Shown piece after piece: positions 20,968 to 30,424 of a stretch of DNA of 64,000 bases (positions are counted from its first letter, which is position 1; every line of letters starts with the position of its first letter). A program made the position numbers and the translations under genes. The notes under the pieces are model-generated. The model worked only from the letters and a program-made list of their open reading frames with translations, was not told the origin of the DNA and searched no databases. Source of the stretch: Oscarella lobularis (taxonomy: Eukaryota > Porifera > Homoscleromorpha > Homosclerophorida > Oscarellidae); contig NC_089185.1 of assembly GCF_947507565.1 (NCBI RefSeq), forward strand, positions 2,666,001 through 2,730,000, read 5' to 3'.

Positions 20968-21868
20968 TAGCCGTGTACCCGTCTTCGACGGGTATATAAA
21001 TGTGATCTCTACTAATTAAAGTTCTGCGCTTGTTTTGTATTATCCCCTGACCACATCAGCAGAAAGAACCTGTTTGCTGGAGTGGCCTGCATGGGTACTG
21101 TACCCGTACCCGAGATGTCCAGATAGCACCGCTTCCTTAATTAATTAAAACCCGTCAAATACGTGTACCCGTCGAATACGTGTACCCGTCTTCGACGGGT
21201 GTATAAATGTCTTTACAAATCGTGTACCCGTCGAATACGTGTACCCGTCGAATATGTGTACCCGTCGAATATGTGTACCCGTCGAATATGTGTACCCGTC
21301 CAATACGTGTACCCGTCGAATACGTGTACCCATATCTTCGACGGGTATATAAGTGTCTTAACAAATCCCGTACCCGTCGAATACGTGTACCCGTCGAATA
21401 CCTACAGTCTGTACCCGTCTTCGACGGGTATATAAGTGTCTTAATTTACAAATCCCGTACCCGTCGAATACGTGTACCCGTCGAATATCTACAGTCTACC
21501 CGTGTACCCGTCTTCTTGTATTTAGAAATCTATTAGAGTTCTGCGCGTGTTTTGTAATAATCCCCATTTACGTACTTCGGGCGTAGTCAGGTGACCTGAC
21601 TACTTCGGGCGAAGGCCAGTATGTAGTAAGAAAAGAACATACGGGACAGCGAAGCGAAATACACGCTCACAGGCGTACCCCGCGAGGGCCCCCGGAGAAA
21701 CGAACCGAACCCAAACACGCTCGAACGTTCGACGAAGAGGTTCGCGGAGGCGGCGCGACGATCGGAAGCGGAACGGCGGCAAATAAGGCGGACAAAGATC
21801 GGCGAGTAGGCGTGTTCAATTTCGATTCTTAGCGCGCGCTCGGGGCCCTAAGTTCTTTTGAGTATAGA
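20968..21868 (-). mobile_element. Helitron-like non-autonomous element 1
   Basis: Read on the minus strand it starts TCTATACTCAAAAGAA (21868) and ends in a hairpin ACCCGTCGAAGACGGGT followed by ACACGG and CTAG (20971-20968). These match Helitron rules: 5' TC resembling TCTMTAYTA, a 3' hairpin a few bases before CTRR, and T after the 3' end. It contains a 17-bp minisatellite and no helicase frame. The 5' end directly abuts the CTAG of the next element. Confidence 0.65.
21158..21400. repeat. 17-bp minisatellite, array 1
   Basis: Units of GTGTACCCGTCGAATAC (variants ATATG, CAATAC), interrupted by hairpin motifs ACCCGTCTTCGACGGGT. Long repetitive frames through it are artefacts. Confidence 0.85.
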
Positions 21869-22251
21869 CTAGCTGTGTACCCGTCTTCGACGGGTATATA
21901 AATGCGTTGTCTTACGTAAATAAGTCGGGGGATGATATGCGTTTGTTTCGGCGTTACCCAGGCCACACCAACGGGGAGGTGTCTTAGACGGGTGTATAAA
22001 TGTGTTAATTAAAGCTCTGCGCGTGTTTCGTAATATTCCTGCACCACATCAGCAGAGAGAACCTTTCTGCTGGTGTGACCTGGGTATCCGTGACCCGTCC
22101 CCAAGAGGCCCAGATCGCACCCGGCTCGCCACAGTCACTCGGAGGGTAGTCCAAAAATGCTTCTGTCTAATTGCTGGAGGTGTAAGGTTTATAGCAGAAC
22201 TGTGGAACAAACAACATTCAGTTTGGTTTGATATTGATCGCCTTCCTGAGT
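21869..22251 (-). mobile_element. Helitron-like element 2, 5'-truncated
   Basis: Has the same 3' hairpin and CTAG terminus (21869-21872 on the plus strand) as element 1, and the conserved segment with CACATCAGCAG, but no TCTATACTC 5' end before the next element's 3' terminus at about 22252. Confidence 0.5.
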
Positions 22252-23054
22252 AGCCGTGTACCGTCTTCGACGGGTATATAAATGTGTTCTTGTACTAATT
22301 AGAGTCCTGCGCCTGTTTGTATTATCCCCTGACCTCATCAGCAGTGAGAACCTGTTTGCTGGCGTGGCCTGGGTCCCCGTACCCGAGACGTCCAGATACC
22401 ACCGCTACGCGTACCCGTCGAATACGTGTACCCGTCGAATACGTGTACCCGTCGAATACGTGTACCCGTCGAATACGTGTAGCCGTCGAACACGTGTAGC
22501 CGTCGAACACGTGTACCCGTCGAATACGTGTACCCGTCGAATACGTGTACCCGTCGAATACGTGTACCCGTCGAATACGTGTACCCGTCGAATACGTGTA
22601 CCCGTCGAATACGTGTACCCGTCCAACACGTGTACCTGTCGAACACGTGTACCCGTCGAATACCTGTCGAGTACGTACCCGTCGAAGATGGGCATATAAA
22701 TGTGTTTAACTACTAATTAAAGTTCTGCGCGTGTTTTGTGAAGGCCGGTACGACTGACTGACTGACTGACTATGCATTTATGTACTTTGGGCGAAGGCCA
22801 GTATGTGCGAGTAAGAAAAGAACATACGGGACAGCGAAGCGAACCACACGCTCGTAGGCGATCCCCGCGAGGGCCCCTCGGAGAAGCGAACCGGCCTACA
22901 ACACGGTCGGACGTTCGACGAAGAGGCTCGCGAAGCGGCGCGACGATCGGAAGCGATGCGGCGCAACGTAAGGGGAACAAAGATCGGCAAGATGGCGTCG
23001 TCCAGGCTGGATTCTTAGCGCGCGCTTATGGCCCTAAATTCTTTTGAGTATAGA
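22252..23054 (-). mobile_element. Helitron-like non-autonomous element 3
   Basis: Minus-strand 5' end TCTATACTCAAAAGAA at 23054, preceded by A. The 3' end near 22252 has a slightly damaged hairpin and CTAC in place of CTAG. Interior regions match element 1, including GCGCGCGCTAAGAATC and the block near GGACAGCGAAGCGAA. It carries the second minisatellite array. Short frames here are shared element sequence, not host genes. Confidence 0.6.
22408..22690. repeat. 17-bp minisatellite, array 2
   Basis: About 16 units of GTGTACCCGTCGAATAC, including AGCCGTCGAACAC variants. The first 11 bases equal the left arm of the Helitron-like 3' hairpin. Confidence 0.9.
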
Positions 23055-23544
23055 TGAACAGTTCTGGAGTCCGTACAGGCTGCTGTTAGGCACCAGCCGT
23101 GCGATAAACTAGGCAGCGGGGCTCTCAGTCACTCTTCTTACTGCTGCAGAACTCCTAGTAAGCAATGTAAATAGAAAACTCGCTGTCACGTAGAACAGCA
23201 AGCTGCATGCAAGCACGATCAAATAGCTGACTCCGAATGACGTTATGCATTATGTATGTTGTATAGCATTGTCACCATCCTGGGACTAATTAGTGACGCA
23301 GGTAATTAGCGCCTAATTAGTGACTGGGTAGCGCACGGTGGGGTGGGAGGCGAGCTACAGTGGAGCCGCTACTCGTACCATCGAAAGCGAACACCGGCTG
23401 CTATTGCAGAAATTGAAGTAACACTTTGGACTCCGAGAACAGTAGGTGGGATTTTAAAGAAACATCACTGACAGTATGGACATATAGATCAATAGATGCG
23501 CCTTCTTTAAGATGCTGTACGTCATCCATAACCAATTCAAAAAT

Positions 23545-23586
23545 CACTCCTACTTCATCGAAGTGACACTCAGCAAAGAGACTTAG
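23545..23586 (+). pseudogene. Terminal scrap of a collagen-like gene
   Basis: Encodes only the last residues (YFIEVTLSKET type) and the stop. No other part of the gene is found upstream. Confidence 0.5.
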
Positions 23587-23838
23587 TGCTGATACGAGAT
23601 TGCGCGAACTGAGAGACTTGTCTTTTGATTATAGGCTGTGGTTGTGAATTGCGACTGTGGAGTAAGCATTTGTGAACCGTGTGAACCGTGCATGCCATTT
23701 GCGCCAATGAATACAAGCGAACGTTTGCAGTTCCATCAGAGACGATTGATTACCTACTGCGCGGATGTCGCCGATTTTCCCGTTGTGCAATCCAGAGGCA
23801 TGATGCCACTGTTTACGCAACTCAAAAGCACTCGGACT

Positions 23839-23873
23839 CGATATAACACGGAGAGACTCTCCGTGTTATATCG
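23839..23873. promoter_or_regulatory. Perfect 17-bp inverted repeat near the 23975 promoter
   Basis: CGATATAACACGGAGAG and its exact reverse complement, separated by one base. It lies 13 bases before the GATATAAG motif and about 100 bases before the ATG. It is absent from sister promoters. Confidence 0.6.
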
Positions 23874-23974
23874 GGAGAGCAGAGTAGATATAAGAAAGCC
23901 TCGAAAGCTACTTGAACCAGTGTGAGAGCCGAAGCCCGCAACTGAACAATTAAGAGCGTCGTCACAGCAACACA

Positions 23975-24922
23975 ATGAAGCATCTCGGCTACGCGACGAT
24001 TTCAGGCTGTTTGGCAATACTACTGACCGTAGCGCCGCTTCTCTCTCAATCCATGGTTGTCGCGCAAGACGACAGCGACGATAAAAAACCTAAACCGGAT
24101 CAATGCTGTGCTGCGCAGCCCGGTCGAGATGGGAGAGACGGACGAGACGGACGAGACGGACTTCCCGGACCTCCCGGTCTCCCGGGAGGGCGAGGACCGG
24201 CCGGAAGCCCGGGGAAAGACGGAGAACGAGGACCGGCCGGAAACCCGGGAAAAGACGGAGAACGAGGACCTGGAGGAGACTACGCCGTAAACAATGACAA
24301 CATCTACTTGATGATTACTCCCAACGACGTCAAATTGAAGCGATACGGCGATCGAGTTCGCCTGCACGAAACACTTGCAAGCGCGACGTCAATTTCTTTC
24401 AATGCCGGCTCGACTGACTACAATCGATTGATCAGCGTAACCTTGGTGGAGCCCAATGTGCTTGACGACTCAGCTCGATACGTTGTCACAGCAAAAATCG
24501 CCCATCGAAGTCCCGTGTCAGTGTCAACAGACATGGATCTGTACGTCACCGTATCCGATGGTGTCGGCGCCGTAGGTTACTTGATTCTCGACAAGGCGAA
24601 CAGGGACTCGAAGGACACTATGTGGCCGTGTGAAGGACCCAGAGGACAAACATTTCCGGCGCACGGCTCCGCGTGCACCGTAGTTAAGAGTCCATCGGCA
24701 ACGAACTTTTCGCCATTGCACACGGTGCAAGTAAAATTCGGCGGCCACCACGGAGCGTTTGGAATAGGAAAAACCGTCTCCGACGTGCACGTGATATTCA
24801 CTCACAATTTTCCACACATCTTCAAACCGTCGAAGGGAATTTTCTTCGACATTTATCGTCACAATAAGGGCGAGAGGTACATCATCGATTTCATCGAAGT
24901 GAGACTTGAGAAAGAGACCTAA
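23975..24922 (+). CDS. Short secreted collagen-like protein, MKHL subfamily, 315 aa
   Basis: Intact. Signal peptide to about residue 26, an acidic/Lys linker, Cys pair DQCCAAQPG, then 17 Gly-X-Y triplets. The helix includes an internally duplicated block, with GSPGKDGERGPA followed by GNPGKDGERGPG, which makes it longer than the 12-13 triplets of other MKHL genes. The C-terminal domain runs from YLMITPNDVKL to YIIDFIEVRLEKET, with MWPCEGPRGQTFP and [15 protein letters not shown]. It follows the mobile-element cluster and uses a diverged promoter (GATATAAG, nearby perfect hairpin). Predicted extracellular oligomer. Confidence 0.9.
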   Translation: MKHLGYATISGCLAILLTVAPLLSQSMVVAQDDSDDKKPKPDQCCAAQPGRDGRDGRDGRDGLPGPPGLPGGRGPAGSPGKDGERGPAGNPGKDGERGPGGDYAVNNDNIYLMITPNDVKLKRYGDRVRLHETLASATSISFNAGSTDYNRLISVTLVEPNVLDDSARYVVTAKIAHRSPVSVSTDMDLYVTVSDGVGAVGYLILDKANRDSKDTMWPCEGPRGQTFPAHGSACTVVKSPSATNFSPLHTVQVKFGGHHGAFGIGKTVSDVHVIFTHNFPHIFKPSKGIFFDIYRHNKGERYIIDFIEVRLEKET

Positions 24923-25653
24923 CCGGAGGCTGACAGCCTGAGCTGACGCGAGACTGACTTGTTTTAGCGCGGTATCTATTATGTCGTGTAGTCATTGTGA
25001 TTGTTGCTGTCTGTCTTCTGCCTGTGTCTATTTCGTCGCTCTTTCTCCGCCGCTCAGTTTTTAGTCTAGTCTACGAATCCAAGGCTTACCCAAAGCAATC
25101 TTGAAAGCTGCTGTCGCACCACAGTAACGCACGTTTGTGAAAGAAGCCCTGCTTTCGCTTTCGACGAGAAGCGAAGCCAAACAAAGGCGACATCATCGAA
25201 TACACTGTACTTGGATCATCTACAGAGTGTAAAATACGGTGCCTAAATCGCCGGAAGACAGTTCAATCCGAGCTGTACCGCACGGAGCTGCATGTCGAAC
25301 GTTGATAAATCGTTGTTTCTCCCAATAAACATTTGCCCGCTAAGACGTTCGCGCAAGGTCGTGACTTAGCTAGAGTGCATCCTCTTTACTCCCTTCATAG
25401 CTTATAAAAACCCAGATCTGCGTCTGTTTTTTTGTCTGAACGTTAGGGACACTAAACAATGCTCGCGAAACAGGGGCCCCCGCAGTAAACGAGCCAGTTA
25501 CAACCACGATTTTCTAGTGAAAACCCTGTATGAAACGTGTGATTTCCTGTAAAAACCAGCTCCAAGAGATATAAGGCGGCACGACAGTAGTCGAATCAGT
25601 TAGCTTACCATCACAGCAAGCAGCTATAGGATCGGCAATCATACTACAGCAAA
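24923..25653 (+). other. Intergenic region
   Basis: 3' flank of the 23975 gene, then the MKHHSF-type upstream region with GATATAAG at 25568-25575. No gene is seen. Confidence 0.7.
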
Positions 25654-26466
25654 ATGAAGCATCACTCTTTCGTGTCAATTTCAGGTTGTTTGGCAATCAT
25701 AGTCACGATGGTGCTCCTCTCTGAAGGCATCGCCCAACTATCCGTGGCGAAACCTTCTGATCCCGGCTGCATTTGTCGAGATGGGAGAGACGGGAGAGAC
25801 GGGAGAGACGGACGAGACGGACGGGTCGGCCCTCCCGGAGAGCGGGGCCCCAAAAGCTACATGATGATAACTCCCGATGACGTCATTTACAAAAGATTCG
25901 GCGATAGAGTTCGCCTGTACGAACCGCTTCGTTCGGGTGGCCCGTCAATTTCGTTCGACGCCGGCAAAACGGACTTCAATCGATTGATGAGAGTAACCTT
26001 AGCGGAGCCCAACGTGCTCAGCTCGATACGTTGTTACAGCAAAAGTCTCTCATCGAAATCCCGTGTCGGTCACTACTGATATGGATCTCTATGTCACCGT
26101 GTCAGACGGAGTCAGCGCTGTCGGTTATTTGATACTCGACGAAGCAAATAGGAAGCCAAATCACAACCAATCTATGTGGCCGTGCGCAGGACCGAATTCG
26201 TGCATCATGACTCGGGGTGCACTCGGCTCCGGGATCGAGAGACAACGAAGTTTTCGCCACCGCACACAGTGCAAGTGAAATTCGGCGGTCACCACAAAGC
26301 GTTTGGAATAGGGGAAACCGTCTCTGGCGTGACTCTGATGTTCACCCACAATTATGCGTTCACCTTAAAACCGGCAAAGGGAATTTACTTGGATGTTTAT
26401 CGTCACAATAAGGGCGAGAGGTACATCATCGATTTCATCGAGGTGAGACTTGAGAAAGAGACTTAG
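25654..26466 (+). pseudogene. Collagen-like gene with two compensating deletions, MKHHSF type
   Basis: The signal peptide, DPGCIC, five GRD-type triplets, GPPGERGP and the start of the C-terminal domain are open. An 8-base deletion near 26018 (after EPNVL) shifts the frame to a stop about 20 codons later. A 10-base deletion near 26195 (after MWPCAGPN) returns the original frame, so the final part FVHHDSGC to KET is again in phase. The stretch between them is out of frame and contains stops. Probably dead. The promoter is intact. Confidence 0.85.
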
Positions 26467-27021
26467 TGCATGTAGACGCGACTCTCATCGACAAGACGGA
26501 GAACTGATTTGCTGACACAGAAATAAGTGTGCTCGTATCGTTGTGTAGTACTGTAGAAGATTTTCTCACTGTGATCGTTGCTGCCTGTCCTATGCCTATC
26601 AATATAATCAGCAGCACATGAACGCTCCTAGTGTAGTAATCCACACACTGGCAAACTTACGTATGATAGAATACTAATGCACGCTGATGTTCAGGAAGAG
26701 AATTTTCTTCTCCTCAAAGTAGCAAAGCAAAGGAATCGTGCTGAGGCCGGTATCTATAAACAGTGACGTCACGACAAGAACAGAAATAGGGAGTGGCCGC
26801 GAGCCCCGCTTTGCAACTAAGGCGCTTACTCATGTTACCGCGTTCAAACGAGTCTAAAAGGCGACAGAGTCGTTTGAACACCTACGAGGAAACAGAAACT
26901 CCGAAAGTCTATACCGGGATTCCGTGTTTCGAAGCACTGAAACACGGCTCCCGCGGTTTATAGCCATCCTATAAAAAGCCAAGCCTGGCACTCTGCTTTA
27001 ATTAAAAGCATCTCCAACGCG
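26467..27021 (+). other. Intergenic region with MSKN-type promoter
   Basis: Contains CRE palindrome TGACGTCA at 26764-26771 and TATAAAA at 26970-26976. Confidence 0.7.
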
Positions 27022-27960
27022 ATGTCAAAGAATCTCCTTGTTCACGCAACGACGTGCTTGGCTGTTGCAGTGACGCTCTTGTCACTCTCCCAAGGCGAAA
27101 CGACTGTGTCTGAGAAAGGAACCAAGCTGACGGCGCCTTGTCGTATTGCGCAGCCAGGGCGAGACGGACGAGACGGACGAGACGGGCTTCCAGGGCCTCC
27201 TGGACTTACAGGAGAGCGTGGCTCTGAAGGACCTGCAGGACCTTCCGGTGCCCCAGGAAAACAAGGACCTTCCGGTTCTCCGGGAGCGCGTAGCCCCGCC
27301 GGGAGTCCGGGAAGAGATGGACCCAAAGGAGATGCTGCCAATTGCAGTAGCAGCTTCTACTTGTTCTTAACTCCTGATGACGTCAAGCTCAAGAGATACG
27401 GCAATAGAGTTCGCTTGTATGAAAGTCTTTCAGCTGGTTCGTTGATTTCTTTTGACGCAGGCAGCACGATGTACAATCGATTGATGAGGGTAACCTTAGT
27501 GGAGCCTAACGTTCTGAAGGACTCCGCTAGATACGTTGTTACCGCGACGGTGTCCCATCGAAATCCCGTGTCTGTGACTACGGACATGGATCTCACCATC
27601 GCCGTGTCCGACAACAGCTCTGCCGTAGGCTATGAAATTGCTGATCAGGCGAATTCGCCGACATATATGTGGGCGAATGAAGGGCTGAGTGAACAGATTT
27701 TAAATCCATCTGTTACTACGTTTCAGAGTGATCAGCAAAACAACTATTCTCCTCTACATACAGTGCAAGTGAAATTTGGCAGTGGTGTTGGTGCATTTGG
27801 AATAGGAAAAACCGTCTCTGGCGTAAATAGAGTTGCTCCCCATCAATATTCGAAAGTGTTGAAACCAGCCAATGGAGTTTATGTAGATATCTACCGCAAT
27901 GACGCGGCAGAGTGATACATCATCGACTTCATTGAAGTGAGACTTGAGAAAGAGACCTAG
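27022..27960 (+). pseudogene. Chimeric collagen-like gene (MSKN 5' half, 4866-type 3' half) with late nonsense codon
   Basis: Residues to about 150 (MSKN signal peptide, Cys40, 19-20 triplet helix, [19 protein letters not shown]) match the 30425 gene. From [20 protein letters not shown] onward, and through the 3' flank, it matches the 4866/10227 type (TIAVSDNSSAVGYEIADQA). TGA at 27913-27915 replaces a CGA Arg codon 15 codons before the family stop, so a 297-residue product lacking the final YIIDFIEVRLEK would be made. Because only the tail is lost, a secreted product is conceivable. I list it as a pseudogene because that segment is conserved in every intact copy. Confidence 0.7.
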
Positions 27961-29037
27961 TGACGTGATCCTGGAGACTGACCCCAGACTTACTGCTGAG
28001 AGACGAAGCTTTGTGTGGCAGTGTGTTGTTTTTCGTTTTTTGTTTCGCTTTTATTTTTGTCTTTGTCTTTTTCGTTGTTGTTTGTGTTGATTTGTTATTG
28101 TATATATTCCCCCACCAATTTCAGAACGTGTTGAAACCTCCAAAGGTCGATTACGTGAGGGCGTGCTAAGCAATAAAGGCTCAGAGCCATTGAGAGGACG
28201 GTGTACAGATGGGCTGCTACCCTAGCGAGAGGAAAATGTGTCGTACAAAGATCGGTTGTCAAAAAATGCAGGTCGGGCCGTCGGGGGTCCAAACGAAGGC
28301 CAGAATCCACGGACGCATGACGTCACTGAGCATACGGGAATCACGAGCCTAAGTTCTACTAGGCTGCTGTTTATGCGATGAACTAGGCAGCGGGGCTCTC
28401 AGTCACTCTTCTTACTGCACATGTGGCTTCAGGACGTCGCCTCCTAGTAAGCAATGTAAATAGAAAACTCGCTGTCACGGAGAACAGCAAGCTGCATGCA
28501 TGAAGCGGAAGCACGATCAAATAGCTGACTCCGAATGACGTTGTTGCATGGAAGCCCATCGAAATTGATCGCGTGTGGGCTGTAGTACACACTAGCCTAG
28601 ATGAACGCCTAAAATAGACCACACGAGTTCACTGGGGGTCCAGAAATGTTTTTCCTTGGACTAATGGATCCTATGCACGGAAACATTGCATGGAGACGCT
28701 TCCACGTATTGATTATATAGAGAAGCCACTGAAACAGCAACAGGAGATGTTACTATAGTACAAGCCTCCACAAGAAGCCTTGATAGACAAATTGTTGCTA
28801 TTGAGTAAACATTTCGTCCGAACGAAAACGCTCTTATTTCAGACTCACAGCTGGATAAATGTTGCGGTGAAAGCGATCGAGATAAGGCCGGGAGGTCTTC
28901 ATGCATTTAGAGTAATTGCATGTTTAATTAGACAGCCAAAGTCTGACTCGATCGAATATAAGAGAAGACTCGAAGGCTACTTGCCTCACTTCGATAGCTG
29001 AAGCACGAAGCGACAGAAGAGTCCGCACGCCCTCGCA
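27961..29037 (+). other. Intergenic region with conversion scar and promoter modules
   Basis: The 4866-type 3' flank ends near 28105. Then comes a 32-base piece of MSKN-type coding sequence (28106-28137, HQFQNVLKP), then MSKN-type downstream sequence, the dispersed module (about 28200-28350) and one promoter module with AATATAAG at 28955-28962. Confidence 0.7.
28106..28137 (+). pseudogene. MSKN-type coding remnant marking a recombination endpoint
   Basis: Encodes HQFQNVLKP, found near the end of MSKN-type genes, stranded between a 4866-type 3' flank and MSKN-type downstream sequence. Confidence 0.6.
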
Positions 29038-29934
29038 ATGAATCATCTTCGTTATGCAACGATTTCATGCTGCTTGGCTATACTACTCACAGTAGCGCCG
29101 CATCTCTCTCAATCCATGGGTGTCCCGCCTGACGACGGCGGCGATAAAATACCTGAATCGGACCAATGCTGTGCCGCACAGCCCGGTCGAGATGGAAGAG
29201 ACGGACGAGACGGGCTTCCCGGACCTCCCGGTCTCCAGGGAGAGCGAGGTCCGGCCGGAAGCCCGGGGGAAGACGGAGAACGAGGACCTAAAGGAGACTC
29301 CGCCGCCGCAAACAACGACATCTACTTGATGATTACTCCCAACGACGTCAAATTCAAGCGATACGGCGATCGAGTTCGCCTGCACGAAGCACTTGCAAGC
29401 GGGACGTCAATTTCTTTCAATGCCGGCTCGACTAAATACAATCGATTGATGAGCGTCACCTTGGTGGAGCCCAATGTGCTCGACGACTCTGCTCGATACG
29501 TTGTCACGGCAACGATCTCCCATCGAAATCCCGTGTCGGTGACAACAGACATGGATTTGTACGTCACCGTATCCGATGGTGTCGGCGCCGTGGGTTACTT
29601 GATTCTCGACGAGGCGAACAGGAACTCGAGAAACACTATGTGGCCGTGCGAAGGAGCCAGTGGACAAACATTCGACCGCAAGTGCACCGAAGTCAAGAGT
29701 TCGTCGAAAACGAACTTCTCGCCATTGCACACAGTCCAAGTGAAATTTGGTGGCCACCACGGAGCGTTTGGAATAGGGAAAACCGTCTCTGACGTGCACG
29801 TGATCTTTCCTCACGCTTTTCCGTACATCTTCAAACCGTCGAAGGGAATTTTCTTCGACATGTATCGTAATGACGCGGGAGAGCGATACATCATCGATTT
29901 CATCGAATTGAGACTCGAGAAAGAGACTCATTAG
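29038..29934 (+). CDS. Short secreted collagen-like protein, MNHL variant, 298 aa
   Basis: Intact. The ATG is followed by Asn (MNHLRY) where relatives have Lys. Signal peptide to about residue 26, acidic linker, Cys pair DQCCAAQPG and 12 Gly-X-Y triplets ([16 protein letters not shown] through EDGERGPKGD). The C-terminal domain runs from YLMITPNDVKF to YIIDFIELRLEKETH, closest to the 23975 gene ([23 protein letters not shown]). Promoter AATATAAG lies about 80 bases upstream. The 3' flank resembles that of the MKHH genes, so gene body and flank have been reassorted. Confidence 0.9.
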   Translation: MNHLRYATISCCLAILLTVAPHLSQSMGVPPDDGGDKIPESDQCCAAQPGRDGRDGRDGLPGPPGLQGERGPAGSPGEDGERGPKGDSAAANNDIYLMITPNDVKFKRYGDRVRLHEALASGTSISFNAGSTKYNRLMSVTLVEPNVLDDSARYVVTATISHRNPVSVTTDMDLYVTVSDGVGAVGYLILDEANRNSRNTMWPCEGASGQTFDRKCTEVKSSSKTNFSPLHTVQVKFGGHHGAFGIGKTVSDVHVIFPHAFPYIFKPSKGIFFDMYRNDAGERYIIDFIELRLEKETH

Positions 29935-30424
29935 TGTCGACGCGACGACTGAGAACTGATTTGCCAGACAGAAATAAGTATTCTCGTGTTGTCGTGTAGT
30001 AGAGTGATCTTTGCTGTCTGTCGTATGCCTATCAATATAATCAGCAGAAGAACGCTCCTAGTCTAGCAGTAGACTGATCCACGCAGTGGCAAACTTACGC
30101 AAGATAGAACACTAATGCACACTGATTTTCAGAAAATAAATTTCTTCTCCTCGAGGAACAGTGACGTCACAACAGAATAGGGAGCGAGCCCCGCTTCACA
30201 CGTAAGGCGCTTACTGAAAACGTTCTTTTACCGCGTTCAAAGGAGGCAATAAAAGGCGCCAGCGTCGTTCAAACACCTATGGACACAGTAAGGAAACGGA
30301 AACGCCGAAACTACAGTACAGTATATCGGGATTCCGTTTCGAGCACTGATACACGGCTCCCGCGGCTTATAGCTATCCTATAAAAAGTCAAACCTGACAC
30401 TCTGCTTGATCGTTCTACAACACG
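29935..30424 (+). other. Intergenic region with MSKN-type promoter
   Basis: Contains TGACGTCA at 30172-30179 and TATAAAA at 30379-30385. Confidence 0.7.
30172..30179 (+). promoter_or_regulatory. CRE-like palindrome of the 30425 gene
   Basis: TGACGTCA about 250 bases upstream of the only intact MSKN-type gene, in a block shared by the four MSKN promoters. Confidence 0.5.

Larger units (their letters stand above)
23055..23974 (+). other. Intergenic region after the mobile-element cluster
   Basis: Resumes the dispersed downstream module, then sequence also seen at 28380-28560. A gene remnant, a perfect hairpin and a TATA motif (GATATAAG, 23887-23894) lead into the 23975 gene. Confidence 0.7.

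Noticed and set aside
21583-21603. 21-base palindrome GTAGTCAGGTGACCTGACTAC
   Set aside because: Real, but it lies inside a Helitron-like element next to a TGAC-repeat context in the sister copy; probably slippage, with no assignable role.
22408-22690. Possible CRISPR array
   Set aside because: Units are contiguous 17-mers with no spacers, in a eukaryotic context. It is a minisatellite.
21163-22716. Long repetitive frames (YPSNTCTRRIRVPVEY type) on both strands
   Set aside because: They are translations of the 17-bp minisatellite, open in several frames at once. No start context, no domain.
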